From Apostichopus japonicus (taxonomy: Eukaryota > Echinodermata > Holothuroidea > Aspidochirotida > Stichopodidae): 64,000 bases of DNA. Both the position numbers and the translations under genes were made by a program. The notes below the pieces were generated by a model. It was not told where the DNA came from and did not search any database. It saw only the letters and a list, made by a program, of their open reading frames with translations. Shown in pieces: positions 34,760 to 47,700 of this stretch. The stretch spans positions 19,916,484 to 19,980,483 of the forward strand of contig NC_092564.1 in assembly GCF_037975245.1 (NCBI RefSeq), in the 5' to 3' direction. Numbering within the stretch: position 1 is the first letter of the stretch; every line of letters starts with the position of its first letter.

Positions 34760-37700
34760 CATATGTAGTCCTTAGTGTACTATGCATTTAATATTTGCCT
34801 TTTAAAAGAATTACCACTTTATAGAAATGTTCAAAAGTATTGTTTACTTGAAAGAATACACTATACAGGTCCAGTCCAAAATGTGGAATGCCACTTCTTT
34901 TATGATTGGCAGTTTTGGCACTGAGCCAAGTATGACAGATTATACAGTAGTCAAATAATCGTCACTTTTGTTCAACATTTTGTTTTACTGCCAAAATCTT
35001 CTAAAAGCACTGTAGTTTTCATTTCCAGTGCGAGTCTACCTTTCAGCAGTGCATCATATATGAAATACAGTGGACGTAAAGGTGACTCTATTTTCACCTA
35101 AAAATCGGAAATCTCTGAGTTATCGGTCATATATATATGCAAAATTTGTAGCAAGTTTTGCTTTCCCCAGATTCATTGTTTTTTATTAATTAATGTTATC
35201 ACGTGGAAGGTTTTTTCTTGCTTATTAGAAACGACACATAAATAACTGAGTTTTTGAACTGCATTGTAACAAAATACTTTCATTGAGCAAATCTGTATTT
35301 TCCTCCTTTTATCGACGAACATTGTTTGTTCATTATCCCTTGTCTAATATGTGACCATGCAAAGTCTAGTACAATTTATAACTTGAACTATAATTAAAAC
35401 AGAGGTACAAATTATGTGGCAAAAGTTCTTCATACCAGAATCATGTAACATTCATCAGTTGTCATGGAGATATATGGAAACTGTTTCAAATATGAAGTAT
35501 GTTTTGACACATCCCTGTACTATAAAGCCATCTGACTTATGCTATCCAAGTACTCCAAAATAGTAACAAAAATGGAAATGATTTGTTTGCTGAGGAGAAA
35601 TTTTGCACTTTGTCCTTTAAGGTTTTCATTGCTATGCAAATGAAGAATTCCTAACCTCAATTTATACTATATGACACAGCTAAATATAAGTAATTATTAT
35701 TTAACCATTAAAATCCCAGACTTTCCACTACTTAGACAAAATGGGTCCAATTCTTCTACAGTTCTTAAAATGTAAAACTTTGTCTGATCTGTGTTTCTGA
35801 TACTTGAGTAAAGTTTCTCCTCTGCATCTGCCACTGTCCCCCCCCCCTCCCCCGCCACACAAACCCTTGTGATGTGTTCTGTATATGATATGAATGGCAA
35901 TATGTCTTGTGGACCATAAAAGTGCAGCTACTATAGCTGCTAACTTGGACTAAATTCAAATATTTACAATGCTCTTTTCCTCTATTATCAGGATCTGTTT
36001 TTTTTCAGATAAAAATGTCTACCATGTCTCTGTTTAGAATCATAGTTGCATGTACAAACAGTCGGTCATGTGTTTTTTCCCTATCATCCAGTATTTCAAA
36101 TTCTATTAACAAATACAGTGATGGGATCTGTTACCATGACTACAAAGCTTCTTTTAGCCTGTTTTTGTTGTTGTTGCCAGTAATGTATTTTGCATTATTG
36201 AACAAAATCAGGATCATGGATGTATAGAAGTACAAACAATAACAGTGACAAACTACACTAAAGTGAGGGGAAACTGTGTTAAGCAGAAATTTTTTCTTTT
36301 CATATCTGTGTAATCTATGGTCCCAACATGTCAAGTTTTCCAGATTGACTGTTTTAGTTGTCAGTTTCTTGTGCGTGTTAGGCTAGACATGTAGGCACTG
36401 TATATATCTCTTTATGACTGTGTTGTTTGGATGTACAGTACTTACTGCCAATGGGATCAGACCTGCCAATGTCTCCTGGCAATCTTTCTATCTCCCTATT
36501 TTATGTGCTCATCTCTCCCATCAAGTTTGATTTCTATTTTGTTTTTCTAAATTGTAAACAGAAATGGACTGCATACATGTATGTTTTTCCTGCATTAACA
36601 TGGAATAATTTTACCAATTTTTTCGGGGGTGGGGGGGGGATGGCGGGCGGTGAATAATGGTATATAATGCCTAATGACGTGCACAGGATTCGAAGGTGGT
36701 TGGGAGGGGGAAGGGCATGGTAAATTGCAAATAGCTCACAACTGTGTCAGGTTGGGGCATGATAACCATTATGGATGGGATTTAGGTGGATCCAAAATTG
36801 TGGGGTCATTGTATGTGAATCCTATGTAGGGGGGTCTGGGGATCCCACCAGAAAAAGTGTAGCGGTCAAATGGTTCATTCTGAGGCATACTTAGACTATG
36901 AATTAAGTCATTAGGACTGTATTAAGGGGTATAAATGCAAGAATGTGCTAAAAATTCTTTTGAATTATTAAAATAATCCCACACTGATGGATGTTGGGGG
37001 GGGGGGAAGTAGGGGCTTGGAAGTGCTTACAGTACTGTGTTCTGCAGCGCTAACGTTAGTGAGAACAAAACTACACCCCCCCCCAAAAAAAAAAAAAATT
37101 CTATGTTACTATCTATTCTGCTGGCGTGTGCCAGTTGGAGTTTGTTTATAATTCTCTGTGCTATTTTGTGTCCAATTTCTCAATATTTGGCATCAGAAAA
37201 TTGTAAATCCCTTTTTTTGTTGTCTTTCTTTGTTGTTGTTGTGAAAAACAGATTTTCATATATATCTGTTATAATCTGTAAAATTGTTTGAGAAGGTACT
37301 GTAATTAGAGATTTAATTCAATGCTTTTACACTTCTTTTGAGCAGTGAATAAATGTTGTTCTTGTATAATTCGCCTTGTGGGATACATACCACTTTAAAA
37401 ATACATTCGACTCCTTGTCAACCATAATGTGAGCGCAAGGATTATTGAATATTGTGGTCTCTGCCTTTTATATTCATGTTATAGCTGTCCTACTTAATTA
37501 GAATTTCCACTTGAGCCATAGTTCTGGCACAACACTTGTCAATATAGCATAGTTGGGGTTGTAGATTGATTTTTTGCTGTTGCTTTAAGTTTAATTAATT
37601 ATAGTGCCATTCTCAAACACTTCATAACAATGACTGCACTTCCAAAAAGTTGAGCAACGGTATTTGTATTCATCCAGTGTGACGTCAATTTGTCGAAATT

Positions 37701-38011
37701 AGTTGTCAATAGTGATCCGGGCATTGGTGATATTGTGCTCTTTTCATTGAAATTGGTATATTTAAAGTTAATTTTGGCATTGATCAAACTTAGATAGACC
37801 CAAAGAAAGGTTTCACAGAACTTTGGGCTTTAAAACATCACCACAAACTGAAAAAGGCTTTCAGAGGAAATTAATATCATTGAAGGACATTAGCAAACCA
37901 GTTTTGAAAATTTAAAAGAATACACCATTAAAATTGTATCTTCTAATAAGCAGAAAATTGTGTCAATATTAAACATTTGTGGATAAATTAATACATGGAA
38001 ATTGTCAATGT

Positions 38012-38018
38012 TATAAAA
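38012..38018 (+). promoter_or_regulatory. possible TATA box of the EMAP-like gene
   Basis: TATAAAA lies 285 bp upstream of the first start codon. It is AT-rich context and weak evidence on its own. Confidence 0.2.
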
Positions 38019-38302
38019 ACTATTGACTATAAAGTTGTGACAAAAGAAACTGGATTGATTGATAAAGGAAACCTTTTTGTTGCAGCAAATTGTGTTTGCT
38101 CAAAATTTTATGTTTAATCATTTTGCTTTTGGGTTGCTTCAAATTTCGTCTGAAGTGGAGAGGAAAAAACTATACAACTTTTGTCGTCCTTGGCACCTGT
38201 GAATATCTGCCAATATTTTCTGGACTGATATTTCACAAGAAGCTGAATTATGAATAGTTGGAATATCTAAGTGAGGAACAGATTAATTGAAGCTAACGTG
38301 TG

Positions 38303-41300
38303 ATGTCAACTGCTTTTCTTGAAGAAGGCAAGATGAGTGTAGCGGTCAAGAAAAATAGATGGACAAGACGGTTATCAGGTGAACTGTTAGCTGAGGTAAG
38401 AACAAGAGCTAACTGACCAAGATGATGCATACCCTATAATTTGTGTCTGTATGTGCGTGTGTGTGTATGTGAAAGAGCTAAATTGTTTCAATTATGAAAT
38501 GCACAAAGACTTACAGCCTATTTTCTGATTAGATGGCATGTCTTTTGTTTGTTTTTCTCCCTTTTTTTTTTATAATAATTAATTTTTCATGGATAATATT
38601 AATTTTTTGGGGAAGGTGAGGAGGGGGTAATATTGGAATGGGGTGGGGGAGGGGAGTTTGAGTGAGGATAGCCCAGGTTTGTGGGGAAGGCAAAAAGCAC
38701 ATTGGAATTAATTGTCAGATGAATTTCACATAATCCAGCAGTGCCTCCCATTTATTCAGTTTTTTCATTTGTTTAAGAGATGTGTGTACTGTGTGATGGG
38801 AATGGGGGAAGTGTGACTCACCCAATCAGGTGAAAAAACTCCATCCCATAGCAAAGTTAACATGAGCCGGGTGGGTAATGCTTCCCGTACAATTTAAGTG
38901 AACGCTGCACACTGATGTCTTTGTTTGTATTGTTCAATGTTTTATCTTCACTCGAAAAATTTCCTCCCCCTCCCCTCACCCTCCTCACCAGAGGTGTTGA
39001 GAGCCAGTTTGGGCCATGGTGAAAAAAAAAGACCGTCCTATTTGCACTCATGCCATAGTTTCCTTTCTCCTTCCACATCTTCTTGGGCTCCCAATTTGAT
39101 CTAAGGCACCATGGCAATTTGCTCACCCCCTTCCTCTGACATGCCTCATTAGGCCTGCAGCTCCCTATGCTCTTCCACCAAGGAACAATGTATGGCTTTT
39201 CCACCCTTTATTCTTTCCCTATTGTCCAATATGGTAATCTATTTAATCAGTATTCTTTTCGCTTCCTTAGCACCAACACTTGTAATTGTATCATGTTCAG
39301 CCTGGCCTGACTAATTTTCTCCATGAATGAACAATGGGGCATTGTTTTCAGACACCAGGTAATCTGAAGCAAGTTCCTGCCTATAAAAAAGTAAAACAAG
39401 AAGAAATAATCTGAAACTAAACCAAGTCACAGTTGAGACTACAGTTTGCAAAAACAGATCGGGAACAGCTAATTCTTCAAGCCTCTTATTATCACCTTTC
39501 AGTTTGGTGATTTGATATTTCACATTCTTAAAAATGGTTGGTAGTAATGTGACACTGTTGACCTCCATAGGAGAAACAGGTTAAAAGTGTGACCATATTC
39601 ACTCCCTTGAAATATTTAGTAACAATCCACTACTTAGAATGTCATGAAATAGTTGTCTCAGGGATATAACCATTCACCACAATTGTATTTCATTTACCAG
39701 GAATTGGCTTTCAGTCTGTTTTGATGGTGACACAAAGAGCTCATTGTTTTTATTTTGTACAATGCATGGGGTTACTAGAAATCTGTATATACTGTTGAGG
39801 TTGCATGTACATTGTGTCAGTTGCAGCTCTTTCAGTTGGAGCTCTGGGAACACATTTCTTTTGTTAACTTTTCACTTTTGTAACTTTCTCGCTAAACTGT
39901 ATTTTAAATGGATCTGTGTTTGTTGCGGTCTCGGAATATATACATTTCATTGCAAAACTTTTCTGTGGAAAAGTGGTAACCTCAGTCTGTGGACTCAGTT
40001 TTTTAGACAAATTTATGGAAATTTTTTATTTGTTCAGTACATTGGGGAAAAAGTTAGAAGACTGCTTTAAGCCTTGGTTCACAATAAACTCATCAGCTTA
40101 AATAATATTTCTAACATGGATTATAAAAGAAGAAGACATCACCTGCCTGCGACGGTGCATGCTGCAGTACTCTCATCTCGCAGGTTGAGACATCAGCGAT
40201 TAATACGACAGTATCCAGTAAATATACGTTTAAAAAAATACGCTTTTCACCGTAATATATAGCTTAAGATAATTTTGTGATTATAAACTATTACAGAGTT
40301 TTGCATTAAATAGTCCTAGGTACAGAGAATCATCCATATGCGTCGCAACTGAACCGTGAATATGTTTCTTTAATTTCATATTAAAAATGTTGCCCTACAT
40401 TCACTTTGTATTCTGATAATAACTTTGCATGCTAATTTTCCCTCAGGAGAAAGTTGTGTTCTAGTAAGTCTTTTCTGTACTTTCCGTATGATGTACGTAG
40501 GGATGGTAGGTTGCTGAGCTATTTAAGTTAGTAAATAAAAAAACGAAAACAAACCAAAACATTTTCTCTGACGTCATATCCGATTCCAGTAATCACTTTC
40601 TTGCTAGAACTACATGGTTGCCATGGTATTTCATTCCAAACTTCCATTTCCGAATTTTGCGTAACTCTTAATCAATTTTGAAAAAAGAAAGAAAGAACAA
40701 AAAATGAGCAAGTTTAATACTAATGAAGATCAAGAGCTGCCCAAATAGGCTTTTTTTTTTAAATACATATGCTGAGCTGTTGTGTTTTGGTTGTTTTGAT
40801 CATTTATAGATAGGCTACATTGTTAGGATATATAACCTGCATGGTAGCCTACTATTGCTGTGTTTAGTAGCAATAGCAAATGTGTGCCTAAATGAACACA
40901 GGTAAAGTGCCTTTGGTCATCAAGCATTAAACATTTTCAACGTATTAATTTGACTGCAAAATACTTACCCCAAAAGTAATGAAAATACAATATATACTAT
41001 AAGCGAAATATTATATTGAACCATATTGAACAGTGAATAAGCTCTCACCATACATGTCTTGGTTCTGGAGCATCTTTTAATCACCTTATCCCTTAAGAAG
41101 ATCACTGTACAGGTTTTTTAACGCAAGTGTGACATGGTTTAGGAGTGGAGAATGCAGAGTTAAAACAAGGAAAGATTTTCAAAAGTGTTCGCCATTCATG
41201 TGTTAAATTCGATAAGATGGAATTTATATTACTTCTGATATACCTGTCTTCACACAAGCAGCCCACCTTCTTTCACTGTGTCAAGATCAATGACCATGTT

Positions 41301-41744
41301 AGCATTAAGATCTGCTTACCTGTCTGTCACCTATACAAATGCACTCCAATCTACCTAGCCTATATAATAACTGCTAACATTCGTGGATTATAGAGGGCGT
41401 ATAGGAGACAGGTCAGTATCGTCCTTCATAAACCCCAAACCTGTAAGTTTTGGGATCACTGTGTTGACCTGATGGGAACTATAAAAGTACTAGTAGCCCT
41501 GCAGACAATGTTAAATGAAAAATATTACATTTCAATTTCAATTTTATTTGTTTCTCGTCTTTGTGTTTGCATCAGATTCAGATAGGCGCGAGGAACCATC
41601 TGCCTACTTTGAGTATTCCCAGAAGTATGGCAACCTCAATCGGTCATCTACAATCGCCCTCAACGAGCAGACCCAACTCTAGCCGCTCAGGATCGTCCCA
41701 CTCTCGGTACACACCAATCGGGACGTTGGCTGGGAATGATCTTG
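38303..41744 (+). CDS. EMAP-like gene, exons 1-2: Ser-rich N-terminus
   Basis: Exon 1 (38303-38395, ends GAG|gtaaga) is basic: VKKNRWTRRLSGELLAE. Exon 2 (41576-41744) is Ser/Thr/Pro-rich (SPSTSRPNSSRSGSSHSRYT), a likely disordered, phosphorylatable segment. The 3.2 kb intron between them holds nothing recognised. Exon 1 rests on phase agreement and an in-frame ATG, not on homology. Confidence 0.6.
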
Positions 41745-44700
41745 GTGAGTATCTAAATATTCAAAACAGTTGATATGATGTTATGAAATAAATGATTTTT
41801 TGAAATGATTTTTTGACCATGGATTGCATTATAATTCAAGCAGGTAAATTCTGTAATGATATGTTGATCTATTTTTTGTATCTTTTAAAAAAAAAAAACT
41901 TCAGTGTTCAGTATTAGCCCTGCATTTTGACATGCGAAAATTTGCTAGAAAGTTTTCAAATGTACTTTCCTTGAGGCAGATCTGATCCTCCAAAGTATTC
42001 CCAGCCATTGAGGATTATTTCAAATACTTAGACAATATTAGTTCCTTGGTGTGCATAGCTTTCTGCTTTTTGGAATTTGAGCTTGGTGACCATTATCTGA
42101 TCTTCTAGCATATTTTGGAACAATATTGATGACCTTTCAATATATTTTACAGAGTAGACACCTGTACAGTGTGCTGGCAAAAATGGCTATGGGACCAGAA
42201 CTTTCCTATGATATATGCATGGCTTCTGAAACTAATATCATTACCACATGGCATTGGCACATATCATGCAGTTAATTGCCAAGAAAAGAATTGTTTTACC
42301 AGGTTTTATTTTAGTGCAAAAAAATGCTATAATCAGGTTACAATATATTTACCACTTTTTCTTTTTCGATCAATATTAGTCTTCAGTATTTATTAAACCA
42401 ATGATTGAGTTAGGTTATACATTATGGTATTCATACTATGTGTCTAATTACAGTAGCACCTGACTTATTATACAACAATGGACAATGGATTCAAATTATT
42501 AAATTAATGTAACATAATTGTGAACAAAACTGTAAATGATTAAATTTAAGTTTTTCTTTTGTTTTCTTTTTGGTTGGGAGTGTTCTTCTTTGTCAAACCT
42601 TTTCTAGGTTTCATAGAAGACTTCCTTTCACACCCTGATTTATACACATTTTTATATGTTATGTTTATTGTATTTCCACCTATCGGTTGTGAACAAAACA
42701 AATACAATAAACTTGAATTACTCCTTCCATTGCTAGGTAAAAGCCTAGCCTATGTCCCACCCATCAGTGAGAAGGATTGCATGGATGAGTTGAAGGAAGT
42801 TCTGCGAAAGCCTTTGGAGAATGTTAGTCGACAGAGACTGAGGGCCATCCTGTACGGATTCAGACGAAAAGGCGGGATCGAAAACAGGATTTCCGCCCAG
42901 CACATGAACAGCGTCCTCCAGGAGCACGAAGTTCGACTATCGAGCCGCATCGTGATGTTGATCAGGAAAGGATTTGAGGGGAAGTTTGGCATCGATTTTG
43001 AATCGCTATGGAAACTGATGTGTCATGCACAAGCCCTTACAGGTAGAAGCTAAACTTTGCTCTGAACTTTCGCTACTATTTTGTATACAAAGTGTTGAGA
43101 AAGGCTTGTGAAAGAAATATGAAGGTCTGGGAAATGAAAAAAGAATTGTTAAAGTTATTCTCCTAAAAACTGCATGGAACTGCACTTTCAGGGTTTAAGA
43201 AAAGGAATAAGTATTTGTTATATCTGGGGCCAGGCCATCTTGTTTTGCAAGCTCACTATGTTATCAGTGAAGTTATCAGTGTTCAAAGTAGGCCTACTGT
43301 GCAGGCCTGATGAGGAGGATGTCAGGTGGGGTGTGGCTCTGGGTCAAGCAGCTGACCTGGACAAGTATAGGATACAGAATAATGTGTTATCATATGCCCA
43401 TGAATGTACCATGCATTTATGAAGACCACAGAATGGGAGTGGGGGGGGGGGGGTGGGTGGACATCATTTTTCTGAGGGCCTGACCTAGTTCTCAAAGCCC
43501 CTGCTACTATTACCTACAGTATTAATGTGCACTTTGTAGAAGGTGTAGTGGTAGACACAAGAAAATACATAAGAAAAAAATTTATAAAAGACATATTCTT
43601 TAAAAAAAAAAAAGTAGTTATATGAAAACAAGCTAAACCCTTTTCCTGGAGTCAATGCATGATTTAAATAATGTGCAACTTTGTTCTCATTAACTGGGTG
43701 AATTTGGTTGGACTCAATATGTACAGTTAATATGTAATTATTGCATTATTCTAGTAACCGGCCGCATAAGTCATCTGTGCAAAGAACATCTTTGTTCATA
43801 TACAGAGGTACTGTTTTACTCATCATAATGTTTAACTAACTTGTTAATTGTGAGTAGATTCAAACAGATAACAAAGGTCACTAAAAAAATCACTCTCCAA
43901 CACGTTGTATGGTAATTGACCGGTTGTGACTGGTTGCTAACGATGTACAGTATTTAAAAGGTTACTAATTACTCTCAGACATGTTGGGTGGTAGAATGAG
44001 AAGGAAAGTCATTGACCGGTTGTGACCGGATGTGACCGGTTGTGACCGGATGTGACCGGTTGTGACGGGTTGTGACCGGTTACTCAGGGGGTACAGTGCC
44101 TAACAGGATACCAAGAAAGGTAAATGAGTAATGGAAAACTGACTGGGAAATTATAGTCAATGGCAAAGAGCACAGAAATATATGACTAGAAGGGGATTCT
44201 ATCCAATGACCTCTGACCTGGTTACAAGCCCAGCACTCTACCTTCAAAGCTATGTAGTCCTTAGTTGGTGGCGTTCCCTATATAGCCGTTCATTTGCTGG
44301 GGGCTACAGTCAAGAGTGATAGTACTTTGCATATGATGTTACTAGGGATCACACCCCGGTTTTGTTAATTCAACATAGAAAGTGGCAGGGAAGGTAATTC
44401 ATGAAAAACCGGCTTCATATATATATAAAAATGGCTATATAAAAAGCTTGTAACCCAGAGGTCACTGGTCCAAATCCCAATTCTTACCATTAATTTCTTT
44501 TCCAAGATGAGTCTACTCTAGACACGGTAGAACGAGAGTGCTTGTGTTGTGCGGGTACGGGTAAGTTTTGCTCGTAATTTTTTTTTCTGTCCAATCTACG
44601 AAAACTTCACTTGTAATTGCCTTCCAGGTAGGGACAGTGTCGTCTGTTTGTATGGGACGGACAAACCTCCAGCAGTCAGTAGGAAACAATCGGTGAGCGG

Positions 44701-47700
44701 GACGGGCATGGATCCCAGAGATCAGGAGTTGATCAACCGTCTGAAGCATCAGTTCATGTCAAGTCGTGATCACAACCTCAACGAGATTCGAGACTTGTGC
44801 GAGGAGAGAGATACCCTGCACCATGGGATTCTCCCATCTAGAGTGGTAAGTATGGTTGGAATATTTCTTGATCTTATTTATTTGGAGGCTCATGTCTGAT
44901 GGAACAAACAAATTGGATGGAAGGTAAAACAGTCAGTGAAACACTGCCACTGTTAGTGGATTCAAGTTCTGTTGCAACTTGGATCATATGAATACCATCT
45001 ATGTGTATCGAGGTGCAAAGGTGATTCTCCAGTGGAATTTCGGATTTTCCTTTGCAACTAATTATATTATATATTTATATATATTATATGTCTTTAATAT
45101 TTGGCAACCACAAGTGAACCACTTTCATCTATAGATGTATTGTTTCCACAGAAGATGTGGCCTCATTCAATGCATGGCAGTAATACAGTAACTTTCAATG
45201 TGTCAAGTTAATTATTAATTTTTCTGTGTGTGGTGTGACCATGGAAAGTATTGACTATAGTTGATCTATTATTGGGTCTAAAGGATTGAAGAAAGAATCG
45301 TCAATAATGGCTGTCAATATCATGTGTGGTGAATGATGTGTCAGACCCAAAATGTATCGACTAATTTACACATTACTAAATTATAAACGTGCTGTATGGT
45401 AATATAAGTGTGTAAACAGAAGCTGCATCGATGAAGTAGTGTAGTTTGGCTTTTTGTTGTTGTTGAAGTTTTGTCATGTTAATAAGGCACTCGATCTTCC
45501 TGTTGTTTTCAAGTAGAAATTTGTTATGTATACACACAACACAGTTTTACATTGCTCAATTGCATTTAAAATTTGCTACTTAGATCGGAACTCAAAATCA
45601 GCTTCATAAACTCAAAACAAATGTTTCTCTAGTCAAAGGAAGCTACTTACCTAGGGCTGATTTTCAAGAAAAATTGATGGCTGTCCTGTGTACAGTGTTA
45701 TGTAGACTTAAGTTACAAGGTTGCTCAAATGGCAAGCAGCACTTCTAACAAGGGAAGTGTTTGGTATGGAAAGTCTGAATTGGTGCCTTTACTGCATAGG
45801 TAGGGGCTGCTTCTTGGAAACAAACTCAAGAATAGTTTTGTTTGTCTATGATAAATTTAGTAGTCTTGAATTACCAGACAACTATTAAAGCTAAGCAATG
45901 ATGACCAGATATGTAGGATTATGACAGGTATTTTCTCTACAGTGCGGCGGGGAGGGGGGGGGGAGTCGGGGGCTAGATGGATTTGAAAGTAGAACCATTG
46001 CATTCTCTACGTAAAACATGTTGAAACCAATGTTGGGTTCGTAGGTAATACAAAAAGACTTTTAGTCCAGAAATAAAACCAGAAGAGAGAGAGAGAGATG
46101 AAAACAGTCTAATAATTGAAACATGTAGGGCACTTTACAGAGAGAGAGTTTGACATATTCCACTTAATACTTATGTCCCAACATCAAAATGTAATTTTTT
46201 CTTTGTTCTGAGCTAATAATACTAATATTTTGTATCCTCAGCTTCGAAAGATCTGTGAGGAGCAGAGATTGCCCGTCTCTAAGCCACTACTTGGTCTGCT
46301 CCTCGCGAGATGTGACGACGAAAAGAACGGACAAATCAGGTGACATCTCCCTGTATTTGAAAAAAAACCTTGAAACCATGCAAATTTCAAAGTTATTTGA
46401 ATATGTAGACAGGATAAAGAAATTTTGACAAAACAAAATCTTTAGTCCATATAGAAATCCGACAGCAACAGAGCAATGGATAGTATTTAAACTTGTTTGA
46501 TATTTCTTTCCATTGAAAACAAAAATTTTACCATTTTTTTATTGGGGGGGGGGAGTCCTTTGAACTATAATCCAGTTATATATTTGCATATATCCTGATG
46601 TCATTACACTCCCATAGGCAAGATGCATATCCTTTAGAGTCCTGCAGCTAAATATTTTCAAAAAGTATGTTATAATAATTCTTTCATCATGAGTGTTAAG
46701 AGGTTACATAGCTTGCAAAGCAAACCATTAACCAATGAAATATATTGAACTAACTACCTTCAGTTGCATCGTAGCAGTGTTGTGAATATATCTCTTAGCC
46801 AAATGCCATCCCTAAAACCCTAGATGAAATTAGTACCCTGTTGGTAAAAAATTTCATAACTGGGAGATGTTGTAAAACTGTTCACAATAAATTTCAAGCT
46901 TTTCCTGAATCCCATGTATTTTATTTGTTCTTTCATTTCATTTAACAGCTGGACAGATTTTGTGGGTCTCTTAGAGAAAGCTTATTCTGATTTACCAGAA
47001 CCCCAAGGGATGACGAAACCAACAAAGATGAGACCTGGTAGTGGTTCTGCCGACAATAATCATCTGCCCTCTATACGTAGGAACACATTTTGACCTTATT
47101 CTCTAAAATTCTCTTTTCTTTTCTTTTCATTTTGGTTGGTGATGGGGGAGGAGTGGGATTGCTGTGAATAATAATCACTATTAAAGCTATCAAAAGAGAA
47201 GAGAGAAAAAAATGGGTGGGATAGAGAATATGGTATTGAAGAGGAGACTAAGGGAAGGGGAGGGGGGGGCTGTGTTGGCTCAGAGGTAACATCTTTGTGT
47301 TCATATGGTTACATATGGTCTCGATGTAAGGAGACTAGGGGATTGAGAGGTGGATCAAGTTGTTTGGCTGTTGTGTCCAGGCTGTATTCTTGGGTGAGTT
47401 TTGTTAGCAAGGTAATATTTGGCTAAGTACTCATGTAGTGATGATTCTTGAAGAATTACTTCCACAACCAGTAAAATTTAGATCAGAGAAATTGAGCCAG
47501 GAATTGTTTGTGATATCACAAGATAAATAAACAGTATACTGAAGTGGTTCATATATAAGACATATTCAAGTATTATGATGCACCATTAAAGATCAGGGGT
47601 AATTCTAGAATATTGCTTATGAAAGAGGTATGGCACTGGGGGTTGTTGAAGCCAACTACCCATATAGAGTGTCTGGGAGCATCCTACATTCTCGTCTGAG

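Larger units (their letters stand above)
30301..38302. other. 8 kb upstream region with no supported gene
   Basis: Reading frames here are short and show no recognised domain. The region contains poly-G tracts (31441, 31544, 36996), a direct-repeat pair (31701 and 34134), an X-box (34746) and a plus-strand donor-like TTTCA|gtaagt at about 31523. It probably includes regulatory DNA and untranslated exons of the EMAP-like gene. Confidence 0.5.

Noticed and set aside
36015-36227. Small hydrophobic open frame that could be a micropeptide
   Set aside because: No splice, promoter or homology support; similar frames are frequent in the surrounding AT-rich DNA.
39744-40070. 108-codon open frame
   Set aside because: Cys/Phe-rich composition of translated AT-rich intron, no recognised domain, inside intron 1 of the EMAP-like gene.
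42559-42736. Upstream extension of the exon 3 frame with a methionine start
   Set aside because: Homology and phase both begin at the TTGCTAG acceptor (42736); the extension is T-rich intron.
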